Positions 39,868 to 49,584 of a stretch of 64,000 nt of DNA are shown here, piece after piece (the first letter of the stretch is position 1; each line of letters starts with the position of its first letter). The translations under genes were made by a program, and so were the position numbers. The notes below the pieces were generated by a model. It ran no database searches, was not told the origin of the DNA, and saw nothing but the letters and a program-made list of their open reading frames with translations. Where the stretch lies: assembly GCA_021836865.1 (NCBI GenBank), contig JAKBHH010000003.1:26024-90023 (forward strand), given 5' to 3'. The stretch is from Acidobacteriota bacterium. Lineage in GTDB: Bacteria; Acidobacteriota; Terriglobia; Terriglobales; Acidobacteriaceae.

Positions 39868-41637
39868 CTACTTGGCCTCAAGCAGAACCGCCTTACCCTT
39901 TGCTTTGGACGTGCGCAGGAAGTAGATGGCTCCGTAGATGCCCCAGATTGCGCTGATTGCCAAGGCCAGCAATGGCTCTTTAAAGGTTCCCAGGCCAAAT
40001 ACTGGACTGATGAGGTAAAAGGCCATGCACACCAGATTGGCGAGCAAGCCAAAGCCGGGAATGATCAAGTGAAGGATTGGGTTGTAGTCGGGGCGCTTGT
40101 GGAAGGCCACGATGCACAGGAGACAACTGAGCGCGTACAGGATGAAGGTGCCGAAGTTGGACGTGAGGGTGACGGTGAGGAGCGAGTTCGGCAGCGCAGC
40201 CAGCTTGTCATGCGTGCTATAGCCAAAGTTGGAGAGGATGCCATGCGGAAGTGCGGCAATCGTGGCGTCCGTCGGTGCACTGGCATCGGCAAAAACCAGC
40301 GACACGGCGATGACTCCGATAACTGCCGAAATGACAGCCAGTGTCCAGATTGCGCGACGAGGAGTGAGAGACTCTGCGTGCAGTATGCCAAAGTGCTCCG
40401 GAGCTTCATCGTCTTTGCCCATTGCGTAGGTTACCCGCGCGCCGGTGTTCATGCATGCAAGCGTGGTGCCAATCAGTGCCAGGAATACGGTAATCGCCTC
40501 GGCCAGCATGAAGTACTTACCGTGTCCCTGGCCCAGCAGCGCATCGCCGACGATGATCATCATATCGCCGATGGGAGCTGCGGAGCTGACTGCATTCTGC
40601 ATCGAGTAACCAGAGTTAAGGAAGTAGTTAGCTGCGAAATACTCGATTAAGTAACAGACGAGGCCTTGGATCAGCAGGGAGGCGATGACAGCGATCGGGA
40701 TATGCTTCGTGGGGTTTTTGGCCTCGCCTCCCATCGAAGTCACCGATTCGAAACCGACCAGGATCAGAATGGCAACCGTCGCCTGAATAAACACATAACT
40801 GAATTTGTGCGGCGCAACTACCGAGCTGGCCGTGGGATGCGTTAAGAAGTTACCGCTCGCATCCTTCTCAGGGTATGTGATGACGTAAGGAACCGGCTTG
40901 CCTGCCGAATCCAGCAGCGGAAGCGGGGTGCCACTTGCATCGCGGATCGTCGAACCGTCCTTGGCTGTGGCGAACTGGTAGGTATAGGTGGAGAGCGTTT
41001 GCGAGTCGTACTGGAAGCCCGTGGAACCGGAAGGATGGTTTACGCGATAGCCCAGCGCCAGCACGCTGAAGACGATCAGCGCGGATATCTGGACGATGTT
41101 GATTGCCAGATTCACGGCCGTCGATGCACCCGCTCCCTTTTGTGCGATCCAGGCGACAAAGAACGAGAAGACAACGGCCACGAGCCCCATGAAGACAGGA
41201 CCAGGGTTGCCGCCGCTCAGGAAGGAGGGATACAGGAAGCCAACTACATATCCCACAAAGATTCCTGTAGTCGCGACCATCACGCCGGGATAGACCCAGT
41301 AATAGAGGTGCGAACCCCAGCCGACGATGAACTTGGCAACGCGGGCATATTTGAACGCCTTGTCCTTAGAGAGCAGCGCCTGCTCGGCGTAGTAGTAACT
41401 TGAGCCGGTGCCAGGATAGAGCTTGGAAATCTCCGCATAGGCCACGGCTGTGGCCAAACAGAGCAACAAGGCCCCGAATATGCCCAGCCACATGGTCGGC
41501 GCGGTGGTTCCGGTTCCAGCCTGGATGACGAAGGTGAGCCAGAGAAAGGCGCCCGGAGCGATGAGCGCCATTGCGTTGCTGGTCAGCCCGGTCAGTCCGA
41601 GCGTGGCCTGCATCTGAGGAGCTTTCTGTTCTGCCAT
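39868..41637 (-). CDS. APC-family amino acid permease
   Basis: Multi-pass protein; 'GLTSNAMALIAPGAFLWLTFVIQAG', 'AVAYAEISKLYPGTGSSYYYAEQALL', 'GFESVTSMGGEAKNPTKHIPIAVI'. Confidence 0.92.
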   Translation of the reverse strand: MAEQKAPQMQATLGLTGLTSNAMALIAPGAFLWLTFVIQAGTGTTAPTMWLGIFGALLLCLATAVAYAEISKLYPGTGSSYYYAEQALLSKDKAFKYARVAKFIVGWGSHLYYWVYPGVMVATTGIFVGYVVGFLYPSFLSGGNPGPVFMGLVAVVFSFFVAWIAQKGAGASTAVNLAINIVQISALIVFSVLALGYRVNHPSGSTGFQYDSQTLSTYTYQFATAKDGSTIRDASGTPLPLLDSAGKPVPYVITYPEKDASGNFLTHPTASSVVAPHKFSYVFIQATVAILILVGFESVTSMGGEAKNPTKHIPIAVIASLLIQGLVCYLIEYFAANYFLNSGYSMQNAVSSAAPIGDMMIIVGDALLGQGHGKYFMLAEAITVFLALIGTTLACMNTGARVTYAMGKDDEAPEHFGILHAESLTPRRAIWTLAVISAVIGVIAVSLVFADASAPTDATIAALPHGILSNFGYSTHDKLAALPNSLLTVTLTSNFGTFILYALSCLLCIVAFHKRPDYNPILHLIIPGFGLLANLVCMAFYLISPVFGLGTFKEPLLALAISAIWGIYGAIYFLRTSKAKGKAVLLEAK

Positions 41638-41897
41638 GTGGGTTCTCCTGGATTTGTGAGGTTCTGATAGCTTGGTCCGGCAGCAGGGCTGCCGACAGAT
41701 GGTCTGGTTCGCCCGTCTTCAAGATCCCACTGGGGCGGCTGCAGAGTGTGCTAGGACGTTAAATTCACTCTCGGGGGCCGACAATAAAGATGCAATGAAG
41801 AACCCCCCTTGCATTCCCGTTGATTACGCGCCATCACCTATTGCCGCATGTCCGGCTGCCTGTGCGGAATGCAGACAGTCACGCGGTTACAGGCCAT

Positions 41898-43088
41898 CTA
41901 CCGTTTCGGTCCAAAGAACGCGACGAATCCGGCCGTCACCGTCGACTGCGCGTCCACCATATTGCTGTCTCCCTTGTGGAAGAAGTTCTTGTCTGACCAG
42001 TCGCGACGGTACTCAATGCGGGTGAACATACCTTCGGCCCACTTGTACTCGTAGGTGCCCGTAAACTCCTTGACCTCCTGGGCTGTACCTGTCTGGTAGC
42101 CCTGGGGATCGTTGAAGTACTCGAAGCGCCCGGCCAGGGCCTGCGTGCCAGTCATCTGCTCGTGCGCGGCCACGGCAATGCCCTGCCAGTGGTTCAGATT
42201 TGTGTCACCTGTGGTTGTGGTGCCAATCGTGGTGAGGGCATCTCGGTTCTGGCCGTAGTCGTAGTTCAGGTAGGCATTGAACTTCGCGTTCGGCGTCAGC
42301 AATAAGGTAGTGTCGATCAGGTTACGGTAGCCCTTCTGCGTATTCGCGTTCGACGGGCCGCTGTACACATTCAGGTTCCATGTGTACTTGGGCTTCACCA
42401 GGGCGTTAGTCAGCCCAATCGTCACGCCGCCATTGTTTGTAGTCACGTTGTTCCATCCGTTGACCACTTGCACGCCGATCGTATCTGTCTTTGAAACCGG
42501 CATCGACGACCGCAGGCCAAAGTGAAAGTAGGGAATAGCCCACGCAAAGAGCAGCGAACGCGAGTAATTCCAGTTATCCTTGGACTCGATCACTTCCGCG
42601 CCCGCAGATGTGACAAACTTCCCAAAGTCGAGCTCGAGTCCTTTGGCTTTGGGTGGCTTCAGGCTCAAGAAGGCCTGTTCGAGGTAGCGTCCATTACTTG
42701 CGCTGGCGGGACCGTTGACCAGATCGTTCGCGCGTCCGAACAACAGATCAACGTGAGCGCCCACAGGATCTGGATCGTGGTTCAATGTGAGCCGAGCTTC
42801 GGCCAGATTGAACTGGTCTGTCTTGTCATTGAAGTTGTACAGATCATTGATCTGGCCATTCGCAAGGTTACTGGGTCGATTGGCGTTGTAGCTGTAGTAG
42901 CCATCGATCAATCCGCTGAGGTCCATCGGGCCAACGCTCCACGTGGGAGCGGCAGGCGCTGCAGCCGGCGCCGGGGCCGGTGTTTGGGCAGGTGCGGATG
43001 GTGCAGGCGCCTGTGCGCCGGCCGCAAGGGCAACGCAAAGCGCGGCGCCGGAAATAGACCTCGAGATGAGGCGTGGGCTCATATGCAT
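41898..43088 (-). CDS. Outer-membrane beta-barrel porin-like protein
   Basis: Signal peptide, Ala/Pro linker, 'DLSGLIDGYYSYNANRP…', alternating barrel-like strands, terminal aromatic-rich segment 'VTAGFVAFFGPKR'. Confidence 0.85.
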   Translation of the reverse strand: MHMSPRLISRSISGAALCVALAAGAQAPAPSAPAQTPAPAPAAAPAAPTWSVGPMDLSGLIDGYYSYNANRPSNLANGQINDLYNFNDKTDQFNLAEARLTLNHDPDPVGAHVDLLFGRANDLVNGPASASNGRYLEQAFLSLKPPKAKGLELDFGKFVTSAGAEVIESKDNWNYSRSLLFAWAIPYFHFGLRSSMPVSKTDTIGVQVVNGWNNVTTNNGGVTIGLTNALVKPKYTWNLNVYSGPSNANTQKGYRNLIDTTLLLTPNAKFNAYLNYDYGQNRDALTTIGTTTTGDTNLNHWQGIAVAAHEQMTGTQALAGRFEYFNDPQGYQTGTAQEVKEFTGTYEYKWAEGMFTRIEYRRDWSDKNFFHKGDSNMVDAQSTVTAGFVAFFGPKR

Positions 43089-43756
43089 CGGAACTCGTCC
43101 TCCCGTAAAAAAGAATCAATGTGTTGGATTTCGCCATGAAACAGGAATGCTGAACCAGCGACGAACAGTCCTTTGTCTTTTGCATCCTTCAGTCCGCTTT
43201 GGAGCCAATATGGGCGGACATACAACGCAAGTCGGTCTCCATCTTTGCGGCCGCTGTGTTGCAACACCAGTAACGCAGATAGCGCATAAGGAAGAAGTGA
43301 AGAACGTATAAGAGACATCAAAAGAAACTTATAGAGTCCTTACGGTGAGTTCCTGCATGACGGACAGCTTTAGCCTTTTGCTCGCAAGCTTTCAGCCTTT
43401 CGGCTCGATTTGCCTTTATATAATTTCTTCTAAAGATTGAATGAAGAGCTGGTAAAATTCCTCTATCTGTTTCACGCACTCAACCCTTGCAGACTAGCGG
43501 CACCTCACTCTCAACCTGTCTGTATGTGCGGCCTTTCAGCAGGCTTGGATAGCACGCGACAAGGCAAGCCGCAGCCACTGCGCTCACACGCGTGGGTGAG
43601 CAAACAGGCTGGTCAGCTCCTTCTGCATTCGCAGGCGCCGGAAGTTCAGCGCGGCGTGAAGCTTACCGGCTGGTGAATGCGTGGCGACTGGACAGTGTTC
43701 CAGCGCAGGGCTCGCATGAAGTTTGTACGGATGCGCGATCTCGCGCGGGAAAGGAC

Positions 43757-45262
43757 ATGATTGGTTTGGCAATTTCCCTGACCTCCTTGCGCAGCACGGG
43801 CAGACCTCACGCTTCGGCGATGAAGGTGCTCCTTTTCACCCTGGAGTGCTCGCTCGGCATGCTCGCGGTCTTCATGGTGGGTTTGCTTGGCCATTGGTTC
43901 CATTGGTTGCTGCCAGTTCCGGAGTTGTTGAGCCTGCTCATAGTCGTTCCGGCCGCTCTGCTCAGTGGCTTCTGGCAGGCCGTCATCGTCTCGCTCTTTG
44001 CCGTTCTGGTGCAGAGCTACTTCACCGTGCATCCATCGCCGCTCAATCCTGCCCGCGATCCGGCAAATACGATCACCCTCCTGGCCTTCATCTTTACCGC
44101 ATTGGTAGTCAGCCGGCTTTCGGCTCGCGTCACTGAGCACGCTCGCCAATCCGAGTCCTGGGGCGGCCAGATGCACGACCTCTATGAGTTCACCCGCCGT
44201 ACCCTGCAGATGAATCTTCACGTCGAGCCGGGCGCGCAACTGGCAGAGCTTGTGCATGAGATCTTCGCGCTGGAAGCTGTCGTCGTCTTCGACGCAGACC
44301 TGCATGAAACCTACCAGGCCGGTTACTGGCCCGAGGATCCGCAGGAGATTGCGCAGAATGTCTATTACTTTGAGACTTCCGACGACGATCCGGAAGTCGG
44401 CATGAGTCGCCGTGTGGTGCGTCTGGGCAATGTGCCCATCGGCAGCCTCGTCGTACGTGGCGAGATCAGCCCTCTGACGAACAACGCCATCGCGTCGCTC
44501 ATCGCCATCACCTTTGATCGGTATCGCGCATTTGCCAATGAGAGCCGCATCGAGACCGAGCGGCGCACAGAGCAGCTCCGCGCCACCGTACTGGACAGCC
44601 TGGCCCACGCCTACAAAACGCCGCTCACGGTCATTCGCGCCGCTTCCACGGGACTCAGCGAGATGGGCAGACTGTCTCCAGCGCAGGCTGAGCTCGTCTC
44701 GCTCATCGACGAGCAAACCGGCCTTCTCAGCGATCTGACCGCGCGTCTACTGACGACCGCCCGCCTCGACGCCGGTGAAGTCACCATTCATGCTGAACCC
44801 ATTGGCGTGGCAGCACTCATGGACGAGGTCGTCGCCAGCCTGAGCGAGCGCCTTGCCAGCATGAAAGCCGCAATCGACTTGCCTGACGAAACCCTTACCG
44901 TTTGCTGCGACCGGCAGCTCATGGTGATGTTGCTGACCCAGTACATCGACAATGCCTGTAAATACTCGATCTATGGCACCACCATCACCATTCGCGCCGT
45001 CAAGGCCAAGACGGAAGTCATCTTCTCTGTCCATAGCTTCGGCCCGGTCATTCCCATCGCAGACCGCGAGCGCATCTTTGATCGTTACTTTCGCTCTTCC
45101 ACTTCGTCCAATCGTGCGGCTGGCACAGGCATCGGCCTCTCCGTTGCCAAGCGGGTGGCTTCGATTCACGGCGGCTATGTCTGGGTCACCAGCGACGAGG
45201 AGGAGGGCACCACTTTTTTCGCAGCTATTCCAACATCTGACCAGAAAAGGAAAGCATCATGA
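43757..45262 (+). CDS. KdpD-like sensor histidine kinase (DUF4118-type TM module, HisKA/HATPase)
   Basis: 'LLSLLIVVPAALLSGFWQAVIVSLFAVLVQSYF', H-box 'ATVLDSLAHAYKTPLTVIRAASTGL', 'GTGIGLSVAKRVASIHGGYVWV'; ATG at 43757 with AAGGA upstream. Confidence 0.9.
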   Translation: MIGLAISLTSLRSTGRPHASAMKVLLFTLECSLGMLAVFMVGLLGHWFHWLLPVPELLSLLIVVPAALLSGFWQAVIVSLFAVLVQSYFTVHPSPLNPARDPANTITLLAFIFTALVVSRLSARVTEHARQSESWGGQMHDLYEFTRRTLQMNLHVEPGAQLAELVHEIFALEAVVVFDADLHETYQAGYWPEDPQEIAQNVYYFETSDDDPEVGMSRRVVRLGNVPIGSLVVRGEISPLTNNAIASLIAITFDRYRAFANESRIETERRTEQLRATVLDSLAHAYKTPLTVIRAASTGLSEMGRLSPAQAELVSLIDEQTGLLSDLTARLLTTARLDAGEVTIHAEPIGVAALMDEVVASLSERLASMKAAIDLPDETLTVCCDRQLMVMLLTQYIDNACKYSIYGTTITIRAVKAKTEVIFSVHSFGPVIPIADRERIFDRYFRSSTSSNRAAGTGIGLSVAKRVASIHGGYVWVTSDEEEGTTFFAAIPTSDQKRKAS

Positions 45263-46032
45263 GCCAGCCGGTGATTCGCATTCTGATTGTTGACGACGAA
45301 GCGGCAATCCGCAGAGCCTTGCGGCCACCGCTGACCGAGCTGGGCTTTCAGATCAATGAAGCTTCGCGCGGAGAAGAGGCGCTGCAGCTGTTGCAGGCGG
45401 GTAATATCGATGTCGTTCTGCTCGACATCAACATGCCCGGCATCGGCGGCATTGAGACTTTGCGCCGCATTCGCGCTTCGGCTCCGCGGCTGCCCGTCCT
45501 CATGCTCACCGTGCGCGAAGGGGAAGAACAAAAGGTGGAAGCTCTCGAGCTGGGCGCCGACGACTACATCACCAAGCCCTTCAGCGTGCGTGAGCTGATC
45601 GCCCGCATTCGCACCGCGCACCGCCGCGTGCATGCGCCTTCCCGCGCCGAGGATGCTCCCATTGAGATCGGCGAGATACGCCTTACGCCTGCCCGCCGAA
45701 GCGTCACCAAACGCGGCCAGCTGCTTCACCTCACCCGCAAGGAATTTGACATTCTCTATTGCCTGATGAGTCGCGCCGGCAGAGTCGTCACCTATGCCAA
45801 GCTACTCACCGCTGTCTGGGGTGCTGATTGTCGCGAAGAGGTAGAGTATCTTCGCACCTTCGTGCGCCAGCTGCGCAAGAAGATTGAAGATGACCCCTCA
45901 AAGCCGGTCTATCTGCTCACCGACGTGTATGTGGGTTACCGTTTTGCGGACGCGCAAATGCTGCAGGACGGGTCCGATGGCGCCGACTCCGAGCTACCCG
46001 GCACGGAAGCAGCGCCCATCGCGGACAAATAG
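45259..46032 (+). CDS. OmpR/KdpE-like response regulator
   Basis: Receiver 'ILIVDDEAAIRRALRP…VVLLDINMPGIGG' and winged-helix domain; ATGA overlap with the kinase. Confidence 0.95.
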   Translation: MSQPVIRILIVDDEAAIRRALRPPLTELGFQINEASRGEEALQLLQAGNIDVVLLDINMPGIGGIETLRRIRASAPRLPVLMLTVREGEEQKVEALELGADDYITKPFSVRELIARIRTAHRRVHAPSRAEDAPIEIGEIRLTPARRSVTKRGQLLHLTRKEFDILYCLMSRAGRVVTYAKLLTAVWGADCREEVEYLRTFVRQLRKKIEDDPSKPVYLLTDVYVGYRFADAQMLQDGSDGADSELPGTEAAPIADK

Positions 46033-46046
46033 AGCGAGCGCGAGGT

Positions 46047-46595
46047 CTACTCGTCGTAATGCAGCAGGCTGAAGACGTCGTATTCCTTGAACCGGTCGCG
46101 TCCCTTCAGGAAGTCCAGCTCTACCGCAAAGCACAGCCCGGCAATCTCGCCGCCCAGTTGCTTTACCAGCTTCACTGTGGCCTCCATCGTGCCCCCCGTA
46201 GCCAGCAGGTCGTCCACCAGCACTACCCGCTGCCCCGGCTGGATCGCGTCCAGATGAATCTCCAGGGTGTCTGAGCCATACTCCAGGTCATACGTTACGC
46301 GCGCCACAGGAGCGGGCAACTTCCGCGGCTTGCGCACGGGCACAAAGCCCGCGTTCAGGCGGTAGGCCAAAGCCGGCCCAAAGATAAAGCCGCGCGCCTC
46401 AATGCCCAGCACCAGGTCGATCTTGCGTTCAATGTAATGCGCCGCGAGTGCATCAATCAGCTTCGCAAAGCCGGTTTTGTCTTTCAGGAGCGTCGTGATG
46501 TCATAAAACAGGATTCCCGGTTTGGGGAAATCGGGTACCGTGCGCACCAGCGATTTCAGGGCCTCAACGTTAATTGGCTTGTGAGTCTCGGACAT
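46047..46595 (-). CDS. apt: Adenine phosphoribosyltransferase
   Basis: '[20 protein letters not shown]', '[19 protein letters not shown]', '[15 protein letters not shown]'. Confidence 0.97.
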   Translation of the reverse strand: MSETHKPINVEALKSLVRTVPDFPKPGILFYDITTLLKDKTGFAKLIDALAAHYIERKIDLVLGIEARGFIFGPALAYRLNAGFVPVRKPRKLPAPVARVTYDLEYGSDTLEIHLDAIQPGQRVVLVDDLLATGGTMEATVKLVKQLGGEIAGLCFAVELDFLKGRDRFKEYDVFSLLHYDE

Positions 46596-46760
46596 GCCTG
46601 CGCTCGCTCCTGGAGTGCTTCAAGCCTTGGCTTGAGTGATGGGATGATGTTGCGGGAAGGGAAGAGACACCTCTTGGATTCGCTTCCTTGAAGATTATAG
46701 AAGAGCTGGGCTCCGACCCTGGAACTGGGCACTCTGATCTCGGACGGGAATACTCTGTCT

Positions 46761-47042
46761 TCACCACGCTCCCTCAATCCGGAACATATCGAGCCCGTCG
46801 GCCTCGCTTTCATCCAGGTAGTGTTCCACGAGGCGATCCACACGGCTGCCGCGCGGCCCCTTGCGCAGGCTGGCGCGCAGCTCGGCCAGGTCTTCCACCG
46901 TGCCGCTGGCCACCACCTCCACATCGCCGTCTTCGGTGTTACGCACCCAACCGCGCAGCTCCAGCTCGCTTGCCTCCCGATGCACATACCACCGGAAGCC
47001 CACGCCCTGCACTCGACCCTGAATCAGAAAATGAAGAACCAT
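46761..47042 (-). CDS. Acylphosphatase
   Basis: 'FLIQGRVQGVGFRWYVHREASELELRGWVRNTEDGDVEVVASG'. Confidence 0.96.
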   Translation of the reverse strand: MVLHFLIQGRVQGVGFRWYVHREASELELRGWVRNTEDGDVEVVASGTVEDLAELRASLRKGPRGSRVDRLVEHYLDESEADGLDMFRIEGAW

Positions 47043-47436
47043 CGTTAAGAACCCAGGCTAGTTTTGCAGATGCAGTTCCCCGCAGGCAAGCCGCCCATGG
47101 CGCGGATATTCTTCGCATCAATCCTTCAATTAGCTCCCGACCTTCAATCAAATTGAGCAATACGATGCGTCACGCTGACCGCAGTCCACGGGAGCGAAAA
47201 CAGTCAAGGTATCGGCCTATGCAGATAGTTCCGTTTTGGCTGTGTCACAACCGGGACCCCGGCGAGTGGTTCCAAGAAGCACCAGGTTTCACATCACCGC
47301 AAGATCGCAAGAGTGAGAGCGCAGCGATTGCCTGGAGAACGGGCGCCCATATATCCAACATCCGATAAGAAGTATTGGTGTGCTTGCCGTTGATAGGGGC
47401 GCAGCGGAAACCTCTGCCGACGGTGGGGCTGGCGGG

Positions 47437-47484
47437 ACAGGCACGGTCGCCGTTGCGGTAGCCCGGCGGGTGAACCGTGCCTGT
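47437..47484. promoter_or_regulatory. Strong hairpin 13 nt downstream of the PilZ-like gene stop
   Basis: ACAGGCACGGT/ACCGTGCCTGT perfect 11-bp stem plus inner CGCCG/CGGCG stem. Confidence 0.6.
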
Positions 47485-47496
47485 TTGAGGGACCGA

Positions 47497-49383
47497 TCAT
47501 CCTCCATGCTCGGGGTTTGCGGCGCGTGATTGAATGCCACCAAGGCGCCTGTAGCGCCGCAGGAAGTTGTCCAGTGCCTTTCGGTCTGCCCCTTTCCCAG
47601 GGAGGATCTGTCCATTGAGCAGGTTTACGTTCTCCGAGGTGACGAATTGGAAGCCTACACCATCTGCACCTGACCAGACGACTTTCGCGAGGACCGAGAG
47701 GGAGTCCCCGTCTTTGGTTCCTTCGCTGTTTTTCAGCTGCAGGTTCATTACGAGTACAGTGTCTCTGAGCCAGCGATCTCTGGTGAGAAGGTACAGGCCG
47801 GTGACACTTATATTTCCTATTCTGTGCGGATGAGGAGGGCCGCCAGTCCAGAAGTAGGCGACGATCTCCGGCGAGCGGAGACGCTCGGCGGCTTTGGGTG
47901 GAGCGTTGAGCCAGCGCAGGAATCGCGACCCAAGCGAAGGCGTCGCTTCGGACGCGGAATCGACTTCCTTCCCCCCATCCAGTTTTTCCCTTGGCACTTC
48001 CCGTCTTTCAGGGTCTCTTCTCGCCCGTGGCATCAGGATTGCCGCCTGTTGCGAAGTGCCTTTCTCAGGAGCAGGCTTCTTACTTTGCGCGCGCTCTTTT
48101 GGCGTATGCGGAGCCGACGCGGCCGGCACTGCGGCTGGTGCTTCCGCAGTTGGAACGACGACTGCGGGTGCGACTGGTTCAGGTACGGCAACGACGGCCT
48201 TCTCCGACGCGGGTCCGGCTTGCGTCGGAGTGATTGGGGCCGGTGTGTCCGCGGTTGCCGCAGCCGGATCGGGGGCTGCCTCGACGACGGCAGGCTTGAC
48301 TGGCGTGGCCTCGATTTCGGCCGGAGTTTCCGTTGACTGAACAACAAAAGCTGTGCCTACTGGCCCTGGAACGGCAATCACCCGCTTCAACGGCGCGGAT
48401 GGAGATCGCGCAGGAGTGGGTAGGGCCGGGTTGACGGCGGCTTGAGCAGCCGCAACGGGTGTGGATGGCTGCGGTGCTTCAATCGGAGGCTCAACTTGCG
48501 CGGGGTTGACCGGAGCGATTGCTACAGGTTCGATCGGCTCCGTTGCAACTTCGCCTGGAGCGGCTTCATCAGGGGAGGTCGGAGCCTGCATGACCTCAGG
48601 AGGGGCGACGGCACCGAGAGATTCTTGCGCCGGAGACGCTTGTTCGGGGTTGATAGGCGCGGAGGATGACGGGGCCGGAGCGGGACTTGCAGCAGAGATT
48701 GAGACCGGGACGGCCACGGCGCTTCGCCGTCGGTTGGCGATCCAGCGCTTGATCTGTGAAATCCGAGAGAGGCCGTCTTCAGGAGCCGATGCGGCCTTTT
48801 CTTCTTCCTGTTCACCTGTCGCGGAGGGTGGAGGCGTAGAGAATTGCAGGCCTAGTACCGATTTGGACCGGTCGATTGACGACGCGGACTGAGTTCCGGC
48901 GGCGGCTTGAGCGTCCAGCTTTGCCCGAGCACGCTGCGCTGATTTCGCCTCCCGCGAAGACTCCGGCTGCGTCTCCGCTAACGACCATATAATGAGTTCA
49001 TCTCCGGGCTGGGTCTGCGTCGCCGTGATCGTGCGGGGCGGAAGCGCAAGAGCACTGGCCACTTGCTCCGCTGGCCGTTTAGAGGAAGGGTTCGGGAATG
49101 ACTCAACGCTGATCACGCGGTAGTCCCGATCCAGACACACCAGGTCGAACACCAGGAGAGAATGTCCCACTGGAAGATCAATGTACGGGGAGAGCCAGAG
49201 TCCCGACTGCGAATTGTCCGCAAGGCTTTGAATTTGCTGGTTGCTGGACTGATTCAGAACGTCGACCGCAGCAATCCGCAGGCTGAGAAAGCTACCCTGG
49301 GTTCTGTTGTATGCGCAGTATTTCCTGCTTTCCATACGCTCCCGCTTTTTTATACGTACTCGCTGGACTGCAAAGGGCCTCAA
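47497..49383 (-). CDS. PilZ-domain-like protein with long Pro/Ala-rich linker
   Basis: C-terminal 'PEIVAYFWTGGPPHPHRIGNISVTGLYLLTRDRW' PilZ-like; central low-complexity PA/PT linker; start may be 49335. Confidence 0.75.
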   Translation of the reverse strand: MRPFAVQRVRIKKRERMESRKYCAYNRTQGSFLSLRIAAVDVLNQSSNQQIQSLADNSQSGLWLSPYIDLPVGHSLLVFDLVCLDRDYRVISVESFPNPSSKRPAEQVASALALPPRTITATQTQPGDELIIWSLAETQPESSREAKSAQRARAKLDAQAAAGTQSASSIDRSKSVLGLQFSTPPPSATGEQEEEKAASAPEDGLSRISQIKRWIANRRRSAVAVPVSISAASPAPAPSSSAPINPEQASPAQESLGAVAPPEVMQAPTSPDEAAPGEVATEPIEPVAIAPVNPAQVEPPIEAPQPSTPVAAAQAAVNPALPTPARSPSAPLKRVIAVPGPVGTAFVVQSTETPAEIEATPVKPAVVEAAPDPAAATADTPAPITPTQAGPASEKAVVAVPEPVAPAVVVPTAEAPAAVPAASAPHTPKERAQSKKPAPEKGTSQQAAILMPRARRDPERREVPREKLDGGKEVDSASEATPSLGSRFLRWLNAPPKAAERLRSPEIVAYFWTGGPPHPHRIGNISVTGLYLLTRDRWLRDTVLVMNLQLKNSEGTKDGDSLSVLAKVVWSGADGVGFQFVTSENVNLLNGQILPGKGADRKALDNFLRRYRRLGGIQSRAANPEHGG

Positions 49384-49584
49384 CTAGGGGTCAACCCCAA
49401 GCCTAGCAGACAGAAGGACAAGCACGAAAAGTACCAAAGTAAGTGATGCGCAAGACCTTTGGTGAAGCGGAGCTTACGCTGCCGCGAAGGGATCGAGCAG
49501 CAAAACTATGTCCCTCCTGCGTTGCTTTGCGGCGAATGGGGCGCATTCTCGCGCACACGCAACGAAATGCCCTAAGCTAGAGGC

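Noticed and set aside
41796-42025. Small Cys-rich ORF (MKNPPCIPVDYAPSPIAACPAACAECRQSRGY…) as a possible peptide precursor
   Set aside because: Its 3' half runs antisense into the porin gene and no modification genes are adjacent; composition is explained by the opposite strand
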